Below are positions 1 through 8,200 of a DNA stretch of 11,075 nucleotides, piece by piece (within the stretch, counting starts at the first letter, position 1; the number at the start of each line of letters is the position of its first letter). The DNA is taken from the NCBI GenBank assembly GCA_014653935.1, contig JACWDU010000014.1, positions 1 to 11,075 on the forward strand, in the 5' to 3' direction. The stretch comes from Pelagibacterales bacterium SAG-MED23 (GTDB taxonomy: Bacteria > Pseudomonadota > Alphaproteobacteria > Pelagibacterales > Pelagibacteraceae). Made by a program: the position numbers and the translations under genes. Below the pieces are notes generated by a model. That model saw only the letters and a list, made by a program, of their open reading frames with translations. It was not told where the DNA came from and did no database searches.

Positions 1-1325
1 TCACCTGCTGCGAAGACCCCTGGTACACTTGTTTCCATAGTGTCAAAATCAGCTTTTATTGTTCCCCACTGTGAAACTTGTAGTCTTGGTTCTTGAAATA
101 AAACTGGTAAATCCTCTGGATCAAATCCTAAAGCTTTGATTACTAAATCAGCATTAATTTCAAATTCTGCGTTCTCTTGAGCTACTGGTCTTCTCCTGCC
201 ACTTTCATCTGGCTCTGTTAATTTCATTTTATCAACTAATAGACTATTTACTTTGTTAGTTCCTTTAAATTCCTTTGGATTGCTCAACCAAATAAATTCA
301 ACTCCTTCTTCTTCTGCATTGCCTACCTCCCGCGCAGAGCCAGGCATATTTTCTTTATCTCTTCTATATAAACATTTGACTGATTTAGCTTTTTGTCTAA
401 TAGAGGTTCTCACACAATCCATTGCTGTATCTCCACCTCCTATTACAACTACATCTTTTCCTTCAGCATTAAGAGTTCCATTATCAAACATTTCAACTTT
501 ATCACCTAGTCCTTTTCTATTAGAAGCAGTTAAAAATTCCATTGCTGGGAAAATATTACTTAAGTCGTTTCCAGGTAAATTTACTTCTCGAGGTTTATAA
601 ACTCCAGTAGATATTAAAATTGCGTCGTGTTTATCTCGTAGCTCTTCAAGAGTTGAATCTTTTCCAACTTCAAAATTTTGAACAAATTTTATTCCACCTT
701 CTTTGAGAAGTTTAATTCTTCTTTCAACAACATGTTTTTCTAATTTAAAATTTGGAATTCCATATATAAGTAAACCACCAGCTCTGTCATAACGGTCATA
801 AATTGTTACTTGATGTCCTTTTTTTCTAAGTTCCTCACCGCAGGCTAATCCGGCAGGACCAGCGCCTACTATTCCAATGCTTTGATTACTTTCATTAATA
901 ATATTTATAGGTTTTACCCACCCATTTTCCCATGCCTTTTCAGTGATATATTTCTCTACTGAACCAATGGTAACAGTTCCGTGACCAGACTGTTCAATTA
1001 CACAATTTCCCTCACACAATCTGTCCTGTGGACATATTCTTCCACATACTTCAGGCATATTATTTGTACTTTGAGATAAATGATAAGCCTCCTCATATCT
1101 TCCTTCAGCAGTCAGCTTTAACCAATCTGGAATATTATTACTTAAAGGGCAATGTACTTGGCAAAAAGGAACTCCACATTGGGAACAACGGCTTGATTGC
1201 TCTTTTGCCTTTTCATGAATAAATTCATTATAAATTTCACCAAAATCTTCTTTTCTCTCAATTTTATCTCTTTTAGGTGGATTTTGTTGACCTATATCTA
1301 CAAATTTAAGCATTTTATTTGTCAT
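1..1325 (-). CDS. gltD: Glutamate synthase [NADPH] small subunit, 3' end cut by window edge
   Basis: This is the beta subunit of glutamate synthase. It takes electrons from NADPH through FAD and passes them by Fe-S clusters to GltB, which makes two glutamates from glutamine and 2-oxoglutarate in the cytoplasm. 441 complete codons are present; the family is usually about 470-480 residues, so roughly the last 30-40 are outside the window. Two N-terminal cysteine clusters are visible (C47, C50, C55, C59 and C94, C98, C104, C108), as in the [4Fe-4S]-binding N-domain. An FAD dinucleotide-binding GAGPAG lies at 154-159, an NADPH-binding VIGGGDTAMDC near 288-298, and the second FAD motif (GVFAAG) runs into the window edge. 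The start at 1325 gives MTNKMLKFVDIG; Met5 (1313) is an alternative, and neither has a clear Shine-Dalgarno. gltB is not in the window. The gene is divergent from uppP. Related GltD-like proteins exist (NfnB, dihydropyrimidine dehydrogenase N-domain), but the motif set fits GltD best. Confidence 0.93.
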   Translation of the reverse strand, partial: MTNKMLKFVDIGQQNPPKRDKIERKEDFGEIYNEFIHEKAKEQSSRCSQCGVPFCQVHCPLSNNIPDWLKLTAEGRYEEAYHLSQSTNNMPEVCGRICPQDRLCEGNCVIEQSGHGTVTIGSVEKYITEKAWENGWVKPINIINESNQSIGIVGAGPAGLACGEELRKKGHQVTIYDRYDRAGGLLIYGIPNFKLEKHVVERRIKLLKEGGIKFVQNFEVGKDSTLEELRDKHDAILISTGVYKPREVNLPGNDLSNIFPAMEFLTASNRKGLGDKVEMFDNGTLNAEGKDVVVIGGGDTAMDCVRTSIRQKAKSVKCLYRRDKENMPGSAREVGNAEEEGVEFIWLSNPKEFKGTNKVNSLLVDKMKLTEPDESGRRRPVAQENAEFEINADLVIKALGFDPEDLPVLFQEPRLQVSQWGTIKADFDTMETSVPGVFAAG

Positions 1326-1377
1326 AACATCGAGCTTATAGCGTATATTTAATAATCAATAAAGTATTACTAGGTAA

Positions 1378-1406
1378 TATATACTGACATATAATTTAAA
1401 AAACAA
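1378..1406 (-). promoter_or_regulatory. Candidate sigma70-type promoter for gltD
   Basis: On the minus strand a TTGTTT box (plus positions 1401-1406) is separated by 17 bases from TATATA (1378-1383). The predicted transcription start is near 1371, giving a leader of about 45 nt before the gltD ATG at 1325. In such AT-rich DNA, boxes of this quality also arise by chance. The main support is the spacing and the position in the only intergenic gap upstream of gltD. Confidence 0.35.
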
Positions 1407-1466
1407 AGTATTTTATGATTTTTTTGTTTTAAACATAGTAGATATGCATATTTTAAATTGCTTTAT

Positions 1467-1495
1467 TTGGACAATGTTTTGTCTATTTATATAAA
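1467..1495 (+). promoter_or_regulatory. Candidate promoter for uppP, possibly giving a leaderless mRNA
   Basis: TTGGAC (1467-1472) and TATAAA (1490-1495) are separated by exactly 17 bases. Transcription would then start about 6-7 bases downstream, at or next to the A of the uppP ATG (1502). No Shine-Dalgarno precedes that ATG, which fits a leaderless transcript. A small inverted repeat, GACAA-tgtt-TTGTC (1470-1483), overlaps the -35 box and spacer and could be a weak operator, but its arms are only 5 bases. The call rests on box match and spacing only. Confidence 0.35.
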
Positions 1496-1501
1496 TCAAA
1501 A

Positions 1502-2269
1502 ATGATTTCTAAATATATTGAAGCCACTATTTTAGCATTTGTTCAAGGGTTTTCAGAGTTTATTCCTGTTAGCTCATCAGCACAGCTAATTATAATTTCA
1601 AAACTATCTAACTTCAGTATTAGCTCACTTCAGCTAGATATCAGTTTGCATCTAGGCTCACTTTTAGCGATAGTTTTTTATTTTAGAAGAGATTTATTAG
1701 ATCTTCTTAATAATAAGTCATTATTATTGCTAATTATATTGGGTTCATTACCATTAGTGATATTTGGATTTATAGTCTACTCAACAGGTTTGGTAGATCA
1801 TCTTAGAAATTTAAAAGTAATTGCATGGACAACTTTGTTGTTTGGAATTCTATTGTTTCTTGCGGATAGAATGACAGTAAAAAATAATATTGAAAATAAT
1901 TTAAATATTAAGAATATTTTAATCATTGGTATTTTTCAAATTTTGGCGATTATTCCTGGAGTAAGTAGATCTGGTATAATAATTACAATTTCAAGGTTTT
2001 TAAAATTTGATAGAGTTGATTCATCTAAGATTTCTTTCTACTTATCTATACCTGCTTTAGCAGGTGCAAGTGTGTTAAGTATGAAAGATATTATTAATAA
2101 AGATATAGATTTAAATTTCGTTTTTATTTATTCAATTATTTTTTCTTTTTTAATTTCATATTTCACAATTAAATATTTTTTAATTTATGTAAAAAATTTT
2201 AATTTGAATATTTTTGTATACTATAGAACTTTTCTTGCTTTAATTCTGTTTGCAATTGCTTATACTTAA
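1502..2269 (+). CDS. uppP: Undecaprenyl-diphosphatase (UppP/BacA family)
   Basis: This inner-membrane phosphatase converts undecaprenyl pyrophosphate to undecaprenyl phosphate, recycling the lipid carrier for peptidoglycan and other envelope polymers; overexpression of the family gives bacitracin resistance. It has 255 residues, close to the usual 260-275, and is hydrophobic throughout with about eight membrane segments. The first motif is present as Q15-x3-E19 followed by FIPVSSS (20-26), and the second as PGVSRSG (152-158). Two normally conserved positions differ. The histidine of the usual SSSGHL segment is Gln28 (SSSAQL), and the threonine ending PGxSRSxxT is Ile160, with a Thr two residues later. 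It remains a clear UppP homologue, but activity should not be assumed. The start matches the family's usual N-terminus; no Shine-Dalgarno is seen. Its stop overlaps the stop of the convergent permease gene within a TTAA. Confidence 0.9.
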   Translation: MISKYIEATILAFVQGFSEFIPVSSSAQLIIISKLSNFSISSLQLDISLHLGSLLAIVFYFRRDLLDLLNNKSLLLLIILGSLPLVIFGFIVYSTGLVDHLRNLKVIAWTTLLFGILLFLADRMTVKNNIENNLNIKNILIIGIFQILAIIPGVSRSGIIITISRFLKFDRVDSSKISFYLSIPALAGASVLSMKDIINKDIDLNFVFIYSIIFSFLISYFTIKYFLIYVKNFNLNIFVYYRTFLALILFAIAYT

Positions 2270-3150
2270 TTTTTAGTACTTGGTGAAATTTGAGAAGAAA
2301 CTACTGCAATCAATATTAATAAACAACCAATCATATTATTTATACTTAAAAATTGATTAAGAATAACCCACCCTGCTATAGCAGCAAATACTCCCTCTAA
2401 TGAATAAATAATTGCTGCAGGAGCTTCTTCTATATTCTTTTGTGCAAACATTTGTAATGTAAAGGCAATACCGCCTGATAGTGCACCTGCATAGAGAATT
2501 GAACTACTTTCCATCAATATTTTTGAAATATTTATTTCTTCAAAAATATAAGAAAAAATTATTGAAAGTAACGCAACAAATAAAGCTTGAAGTGCTGCGT
2601 AAAACATAGGTATATCAAATTCTTCCATAAACTTACCTGCAAAGATTATGTGCAAAGCCCAAAAAATAGAACACAATATAACTAAACCATCACCTAGCAT
2701 TATTTCTGAGTTAGAAAAATCACTCAAAAGGTATACACCGAAAACACAAAGACCAATTGCAGGCCATATACTCCAATGAACTTTTTTGGAATAAATGAAG
2801 AATAATAAAATTGGAACTATAGGCACATAAAATACTGTAAAAAAAGCAGCATTTGCAATGTTTGTGTACTGAAGAGCAGTTTGCTGCAAGAATGTTCCTA
2901 AAAAAAGTGATACTCCCATGAAAACTAAATATTTCATGAAAAGTTTTGATTTTGAGAGGACCTCTAGTTTAATTTTTTTTCTCTCAAAAAGTAAGGCAAG
3001 CGGTAAGATTGTTAAAAATCCAATAACAAATCTTGATGCGTTAAAAGTCAATGGACCAATATTATCCATACCAGTATCTTGTGCAATGAAGGCTGTTCCC
3101 CAAATAAAAGTTGTAACTAAGGCGCAGACCATTGAAAGAGATTTTGTCAT
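2266..3150 (-). CDS. DMT-superfamily permease (two EamA domains)
   Basis: A 294-residue integral membrane protein of the drug/metabolite transporter superfamily, predicted with ten membrane helices as two tandem EamA repeats (about 8-143 and 153-286). The repeat signature WGTAFIA (17-23) opens the first half. The second half has the typical small-residue-rich segment around EEAPAAIIYSLEGVFAAIAGW followed by the last two helices. Family members export or import amino acids, metabolites or drugs; the substrate cannot be read from sequence. It is the last gene of the aceE-aceF-dioxygenase operon, 27 bp after the dioxygenase stop, so a role in moving a substrate or product of that enzyme is possible but unproven. 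No Shine-Dalgarno is visible before the start at 3150. The 3' end overlaps uppP by four bases on the opposite strand, leaving no room for an intrinsic terminator between the genes. Confidence 0.85.
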   Translation of the reverse strand: MTKSLSMVCALVTTFIWGTAFIAQDTGMDNIGPLTFNASRFVIGFLTILPLALLFERKKIKLEVLSKSKLFMKYLVFMGVSLFLGTFLQQTALQYTNIANAAFFTVFYVPIVPILLFFIYSKKVHWSIWPAIGLCVFGVYLLSDFSNSEIMLGDGLVILCSIFWALHIIFAGKFMEEFDIPMFYAALQALFVALLSIIFSYIFEEINISKILMESSSILYAGALSGGIAFTLQMFAQKNIEEAPAAIIYSLEGVFAAIAGWVILNQFLSINNMIGCLLILIAVVSSQISPSTKN

Positions 3151-3177
3151 TTTATTTACTTAGATAGTTTTATTTAA

Positions 3178-4278
3178 TTAATTTATTCCGTTTAACTTAC
3201 AAGAGCTATCAAAATCCTCTTTGTTAATATAACATCCAGACATTCTCCTCACTCCATTAAACGATCCTCTGCCATGAAGTATTCGCCAATTGTTAAATAT
3301 CAAAAGTTCTCCAGGTTTTAGTATATGTCGCCACTGGTAGTCTCTATTGTTCGCAATAAGATCAAATGTTTTTATTGCTTCATAAAACTTCAATGTTAAA
3401 TCTTTTTCAAATCTGAACGCAGCTCGATCATAGTTATTAAAACTAACTTGGACAATTTCATTGTTTTCATTTAATTTAAATATTGGTCTTTCAGCTTCAA
3501 GATAAACTCCATCGCCAATATAATTTCCCTTAACATTTATTTTTGTCATTAAATCATACATCAACTGGTTTTCTTTTTTAATTATTTCTGCGATTTTTAA
3601 TCCATCAACCATTATTGACTCACCACCCTTTGCATCATAATCACAACATAATAATAATTGTAATCCTGGCGCATCATTGCTATAAGTTGAGTCTGTATGA
3701 GGCCTTAGTTCTTCTTGGGTATATGCGCTATCAGCTTTATTTTCATCAGACTCAAAGCTCCACAATCCTCCAAATATAGAATTTCGTACGTAACCAATCT
3801 TATTAGCAATTGTTTCAACAGTTTTTAAATTTGTTTCACAGTTTTTAATTACTATAAATCCATAATCATAAAGATTTTTTAGGAAATTTCTAAATCCTTC
3901 ATTTGATAAAATAGAATTATAATCTAAAAAGATTTCTTCTTTTATTTCACTAGATTTCCAGATTTTTAAATTAGATTTAGCCTCTTTTTTTCGGCTTATT
4001 TTATTATTAATTAGAAATTCAGATGAATATTTTACTGGTTTTTCTAAATCAGGCCATGAAACACTCAAATATTTTCCATTTTCAATTATTTCAGCATTTT
4101 TTATTTTTAATTTTATATCTAATGCTGCTGTGTATGTTTTTCTTTGACTGGATCTTTTATCCCAATTTAGCTCATCTTTTGCATGATCTCTCAGCCAAAT
4201 ATTAGGAAAAATTTCAGAATTAGCCTCATTAAAGTGGACGTGTACATCATCTGCCAATATTTCAATTTTAGTAATCAT
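3178..4278 (-). CDS. Fe(II)/2-oxoglutarate dioxygenase, trimethyllysine hydroxylase / gamma-butyrobetaine hydroxylase family
   Basis: A 366-residue cytoplasmic non-haem iron oxygenase. The N-terminal ~90 residues resemble the GBBH-like N-domain (DUF971; WLRDHAKDE at 28-36), followed by a TauD-fold catalytic domain. The iron ligands are H194, D196 (HTDSTY) and H335 (NNWRILHGR), and R344/R345 fit the 2-oxoglutarate carboxylate site. Against remembered human sequences, DSAYT (183-187), FNNYDRA (290-296) and the C-terminal GCYINKEDF resemble trimethyllysine dioxygenase more than BBOX1, so hydroxylation of N6-trimethyllysine is favoured, with gamma-butyrobetaine or another quaternary amine as alternatives. 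Aromatic residues W173, F175, Y186 and Y199 lie where these enzymes bind the trimethylammonium group. No cysteine occurs in the N-domain, so the BBOX1-type zinc site is absent. The start overlaps the aceF stop as ATGA, implying coupled translation in the pdh operon. The family is certain, the substrate inferred. Confidence 0.85.
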   Translation of the reverse strand: MITKIEILADDVHVHFNEANSEIFPNIWLRDHAKDELNWDKRSSQRKTYTAALDIKLKIKNAEIIENGKYLSVSWPDLEKPVKYSSEFLINNKISRKKEAKSNLKIWKSSEIKEEIFLDYNSILSNEGFRNFLKNLYDYGFIVIKNCETNLKTVETIANKIGYVRNSIFGGLWSFESDENKADSAYTQEELRPHTDSTYSNDAPGLQLLLCCDYDAKGGESIMVDGLKIAEIIKKENQLMYDLMTKINVKGNYIGDGVYLEAERPIFKLNENNEIVQVSFNNYDRAAFRFEKDLTLKFYEAIKTFDLIANNRDYQWRHILKPGELLIFNNWRILHGRGSFNGVRRMSGCYINKEDFDSSCKLNGIN

Positions 4279-5201
4279 TTACTTAAATTATATGCAAAAT
4301 TAGATCCAAGATTATCTTTTAATTCGTTGTTAAATTTAGCAGCCTCAGCGCCATCTATAATTCTATGATCATATGAGAGTGATAATGGAAGCATGGTTCT
4401 TGGAACAAATTTACCATCAAAAAATACCTGTTTTTTGTAACTTCTACCAACGCCAAGTATAGCAACTTCAGGGAAGTTAATTATCGGTGTAAAAAATGAA
4501 CCGCCTATACCACCTAAACTTGTGATAGTCATTGACCCACCAAAGAACTCTTTTTTATCAATTTTTAGATTTCTACAATCATCACTTACTTTTTTTAACT
4601 CTTCACTAAGTTCATTGATATCTTTTTGATTAACATCTCTAATTTTAGGAACCATAAGTCCATGTTGAGTATCAACTGCAATACCGATATGAAAATACTT
4701 TTTAAAAGTAATCTTTCCATTTTCAATATCATCAATTGATGAATTAAATGTCGGAAATTTTTGTAGTGAAAGTACTAATGCTTTAATAATAAAGACAAGA
4801 GGAGTAATTTTAATTTTTTCTCCTGTATAATTATCTTTTATTGAGCTTCTAAATTCTTCCATTTCTGTAATATCAGCCTCATCATGGTTAGTCACATGTG
4901 GAATGTTTGTCCACGAATTAACTAGATGTGGAGCTGCTATTTTTTTTACTCTAGGAATATCTTTAATTTCAACTTCTCCAAAATCTGAATGTTGGTATTC
5001 ACTTTTAATAACCTTTTTGTTTTGTGTTTTAGGAGTATTCTGAGGCTGATTAATTCTAGATGAGACAAAATCTTTTAAGTCTTTTTCAACAACCCTACCT
5101 GATCTCTCTGTTCCTTTAACATTATTTATATCTACTCCTAATTCTCTAGCAAATTTTCTAGCTTTTGGACTTGCAGATATTTTATTGGATTGATCAGACA
5201 T
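4275..5201 (-). CDS. aceF: Pyruvate dehydrogenase E2 (dihydrolipoamide acetyltransferase) lacking a lipoyl domain
   Basis: The E2 core of the pyruvate dehydrogenase complex transfers acetyl from a lipoyl arm to CoA. It has only 308 residues, whereas usual E2 proteins are about 400-630 because they begin with one to three lipoyl domains. Here the protein begins directly with a peripheral subunit-binding domain (about 8-46, ISASPKARKFARELGVD, then GRVVEKDL). A short polar linker follows (47-75), then the CAT-fold catalytic domain (about 77-308). The catalytic DHRIIDG motif is intact (D278, H279, D283), as is the GGSMTITSLGG segment (211-221). No DKA/DKS lipoylation motif is present. The ATG follows the aceE stop with no gap (TAA then ATG) and has no Shine-Dalgarno, so translation is probably coupled and no hidden upstream coding exists. 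The missing lipoyl domain is on the neighbouring E1. A branched-chain or 2-oxoglutarate E2 is less likely because aceE is the adjacent partner. Confidence 0.9.
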   Translation of the reverse strand: MSDQSNKISASPKARKFARELGVDINNVKGTERSGRVVEKDLKDFVSSRINQPQNTPKTQNKKVIKSEYQHSDFGEVEIKDIPRVKKIAAPHLVNSWTNIPHVTNHDEADITEMEEFRSSIKDNYTGEKIKITPLVFIIKALVLSLQKFPTFNSSIDDIENGKITFKKYFHIGIAVDTQHGLMVPKIRDVNQKDINELSEELKKVSDDCRNLKIDKKEFFGGSMTITSLGGIGGSFFTPIINFPEVAILGVGRSYKKQVFFDGKFVPRTMLPLSLSYDHRIIDGAEAAKFNNELKDNLGSNFAYNLSK

Positions 5202-8200
5202 TTACATTTTTGTTGGCATAGGTTTGTTTTTGTCAATTTTATATTTTTTAATTGCATCTTCAGCATACTTTGATGTAACAAGTTGTTCATTAGCTAAAAC
5301 GCTAAGGCTATAAGCAACTATATGTTCTTTATCTACTTCAAAAAAATTTCTTAGGTTTTTTCTTGTATCACTTCTTCCATACCCATCAGTGCCTAATGAA
5401 TAAAAACTCTTTTTTGTGAAAGGTCTTATTTGATCAGCATTTATTCTCATATAGTCAGTGGCTGCAAGGATAGGACCTTGTTGTTTACCTAAGCATTCCT
5501 CTACATATGATTTTTTATTTGTTTCTGCGGGGTTTAGAAGGTTTAATCTTTCAACTTCCATTCCATTTTTTCTTAACTCATTAAAACTAGTAACACTCCA
5601 AACTTCACTGTCTACTTGATATTCTTTTTTAAGGATATCTGATGCAGCCATCATTTCTCTAAGTATCGTTCCTGATCCTAATAATTGAATTTTTGCATCT
5701 TTAGAACCTGATGTCTCTTTAATTTTATACATTCCCTTTAAAATTCCATCCTCACAATCTTTAGGCATGTCAGGATGAGAGTAATTTTCATTCATTGTTG
5801 TAATATAATAGAAAATATTTTCATTTTTTTCATGCATCCTTCTTAGACCTTCTCTAAAGATCACGGCTAATTCATAATGGAATGTTGGGTCATAAGAAAT
5901 ACAGTTTGGGATTGTTGATGCTAGCAAATGACTATGCCCATCTTGGTGTTGAAGACCTTCTCCTGCAAGTGTTGTTCTTCCTGCTGTCGCACCAATTAAA
6001 AAACCTCTTGCTTGACTATCTCCTGCTGCCCAAGCAAAATCTCCTATTCTTTGAAAACCAAACATAGAATAAAAAAGATAAATTGGTATCATTTCAATGT
6101 CGTGATTTGTGTATGCTGTTCCTGCTGCTATCCAAGAAGACATGGAACCAGACTCTGTAATTCCTTCTTCTAATACTTGGCCACTTTTTTCTTCTTTGTA
6201 AGATGAAAGTTGTGCAGAATCTTCTGGTTCATATTTTTGACCTTCATGAGCATATATACCTATTTTTTGGAAGAAACCTTCCATTCCAAATGTTCTAGCC
6301 TCATCAGGAATAATTGGAACCAATTTTGGTGCTACATTTTTATCTCTCAAAAGATTAGTCAACATTCTAACTAATGCCATTGTTGTAGACATTTCCTTTT
6401 CTCCTGTTGATTTCTTCATAAAATCGAAAATATCTTTACTTGGAGCTTTAATTGGTTTTGAGTATGATGTTCTCTCAGGAATGAAACCACCTAGTTCTAA
6501 CCTTCTTTTTTTTAGGTATTTAATTTCCTCAGAATTTTCATCTGGTTTAAAATATTCGATATTTTTAACTTGGGAATCAGTTAAAGGAACATCAAATCTA
6601 TCCCTGTAATACATCAAATCATCTACATCTAATTTTTTTTGTTGGTGAGTAGTATTTACACTCTCACCACTTTTCCCCATACCATAACCTTTTATGGTTT
6701 TAGCTATTATGACTGTGGGGCTTCCTTTGTGATTGACCGCTTTATCATATGCAGCATAAACCTTATGAGGATCATGACCTCCTCTATTTAAACGCCAAAT
6801 GTCAGTATCTGACATTGATGAGACTAATTCCGTTGTTTCAGGATATTTACCAAAAAACTTTTCTCTTACATATAGTCCATTTCTTGCTTTAAATGCTTGA
6901 TATTCACCATCTACAGTCTCATTCATAATTTTTACCAAGTGTCCAGTCTTGTCATTTGCTAAAAGTGAATCCCAATAAGATCCCCAAATAACTTTTAAAA
7001 CATTCCAACCGCCACCTCTAAAAATACCCTCTAATTCTTGAATTATTTTTCCATTTCCTCTTACGGGACCATCTAATCTTTGTAAGTTACAATTAACAAC
7101 GAATATTAAATTATCTAAATTTTCGCGCGCCGCTAAACCAATTGCACCAAGTGACTCGGGCTCATCCATTTCTCCATCCCCAAGAAAAGCCCAGACTTTT
7201 CTTCCTTCATCTTTAATTAATCCTCTATTAATAAGGTATTTCATAAACCTAGCCTGATATATTGCTAACATTGGACCGATACCCATTGAGACTGTTGGAA
7301 ACTGCCAAAAATTTGGCATTAGCCATGGATGAGGATACGATGAAAGTCCACCAGTTTTTACTTCTTGTCTAAATCTATCTAACTGCTTTTCATTTAATCT
7401 TCCTTCAAGAAAAGCTCTTGCATACATTCCTGGTGCACTATGTCCTTGGAAATAAACTAGATCACCTCCAAATTTATTATTTTTTGCTCGCCAAAAATGA
7501 TTCATTCCAACATCATACAAAGTTGCAGCTGATGCGAATGTTCCTATGTGTCCACCAAGTTCAGGATACTTTTTATTTGCTCTGACTACCATTGCAGCAG
7601 CATTCCATCTAATAAGTGATCTTAATTTACGTTCTATATTTTGATCTCCCGGTGATCTTTTTTCTTCTTCAGGAGGTATGGTATTTACATATGGACTAGT
7701 TTGAGTATGCGGAATTTTTGATCCAGCTTTATAAGATTGATCTATCAATTGTTTTATTAAAAAATGAGCTCTTTCCGAACCATCATTTTGTAATACTGCA
7801 CTTAAGGAGTCCAACCACTCTTTAGTTTCAATAGGGTCGATATCATCATCACTATTGACCATTTTAACTTCATTAATCAATCTTGTTTGTTTGATTTGTT
7901 TTGGTTCTACAACTTTTGTTTCAAGTTTTGTATCAGTTTTAGTAGCTGTTTCTGCCTCCTCTATTAATTTCTCTGTTGATGGAGGAATTTTTTCATCTAA
8001 AGTTTTAGTGATTTTCTCATTTTCATCTTTTTTGTCTGAAGATAGGGTGAGTATCAAATCACCTTTTGAAACTTTATCACCTATTTTTACTTTTATATTA
8101 TCTACTGTGCCTTCATAATTAGATGGTACTTCAACACTTGATTTATCACTTTCTAAAGTTACGACAGGGTCATTTTTATTGATTTTATCGCCTTTTTTTA

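Noticed and set aside
3178..4278. Taurine dioxygenase (TauD) as the specific identity
   Set aside because: The GBBH-like N-domain and the DSAYT, NNYDRA and GCY motifs point to the trimethyllysine/butyrobetaine hydroxylase branch; TauD proper lacks that N-domain.
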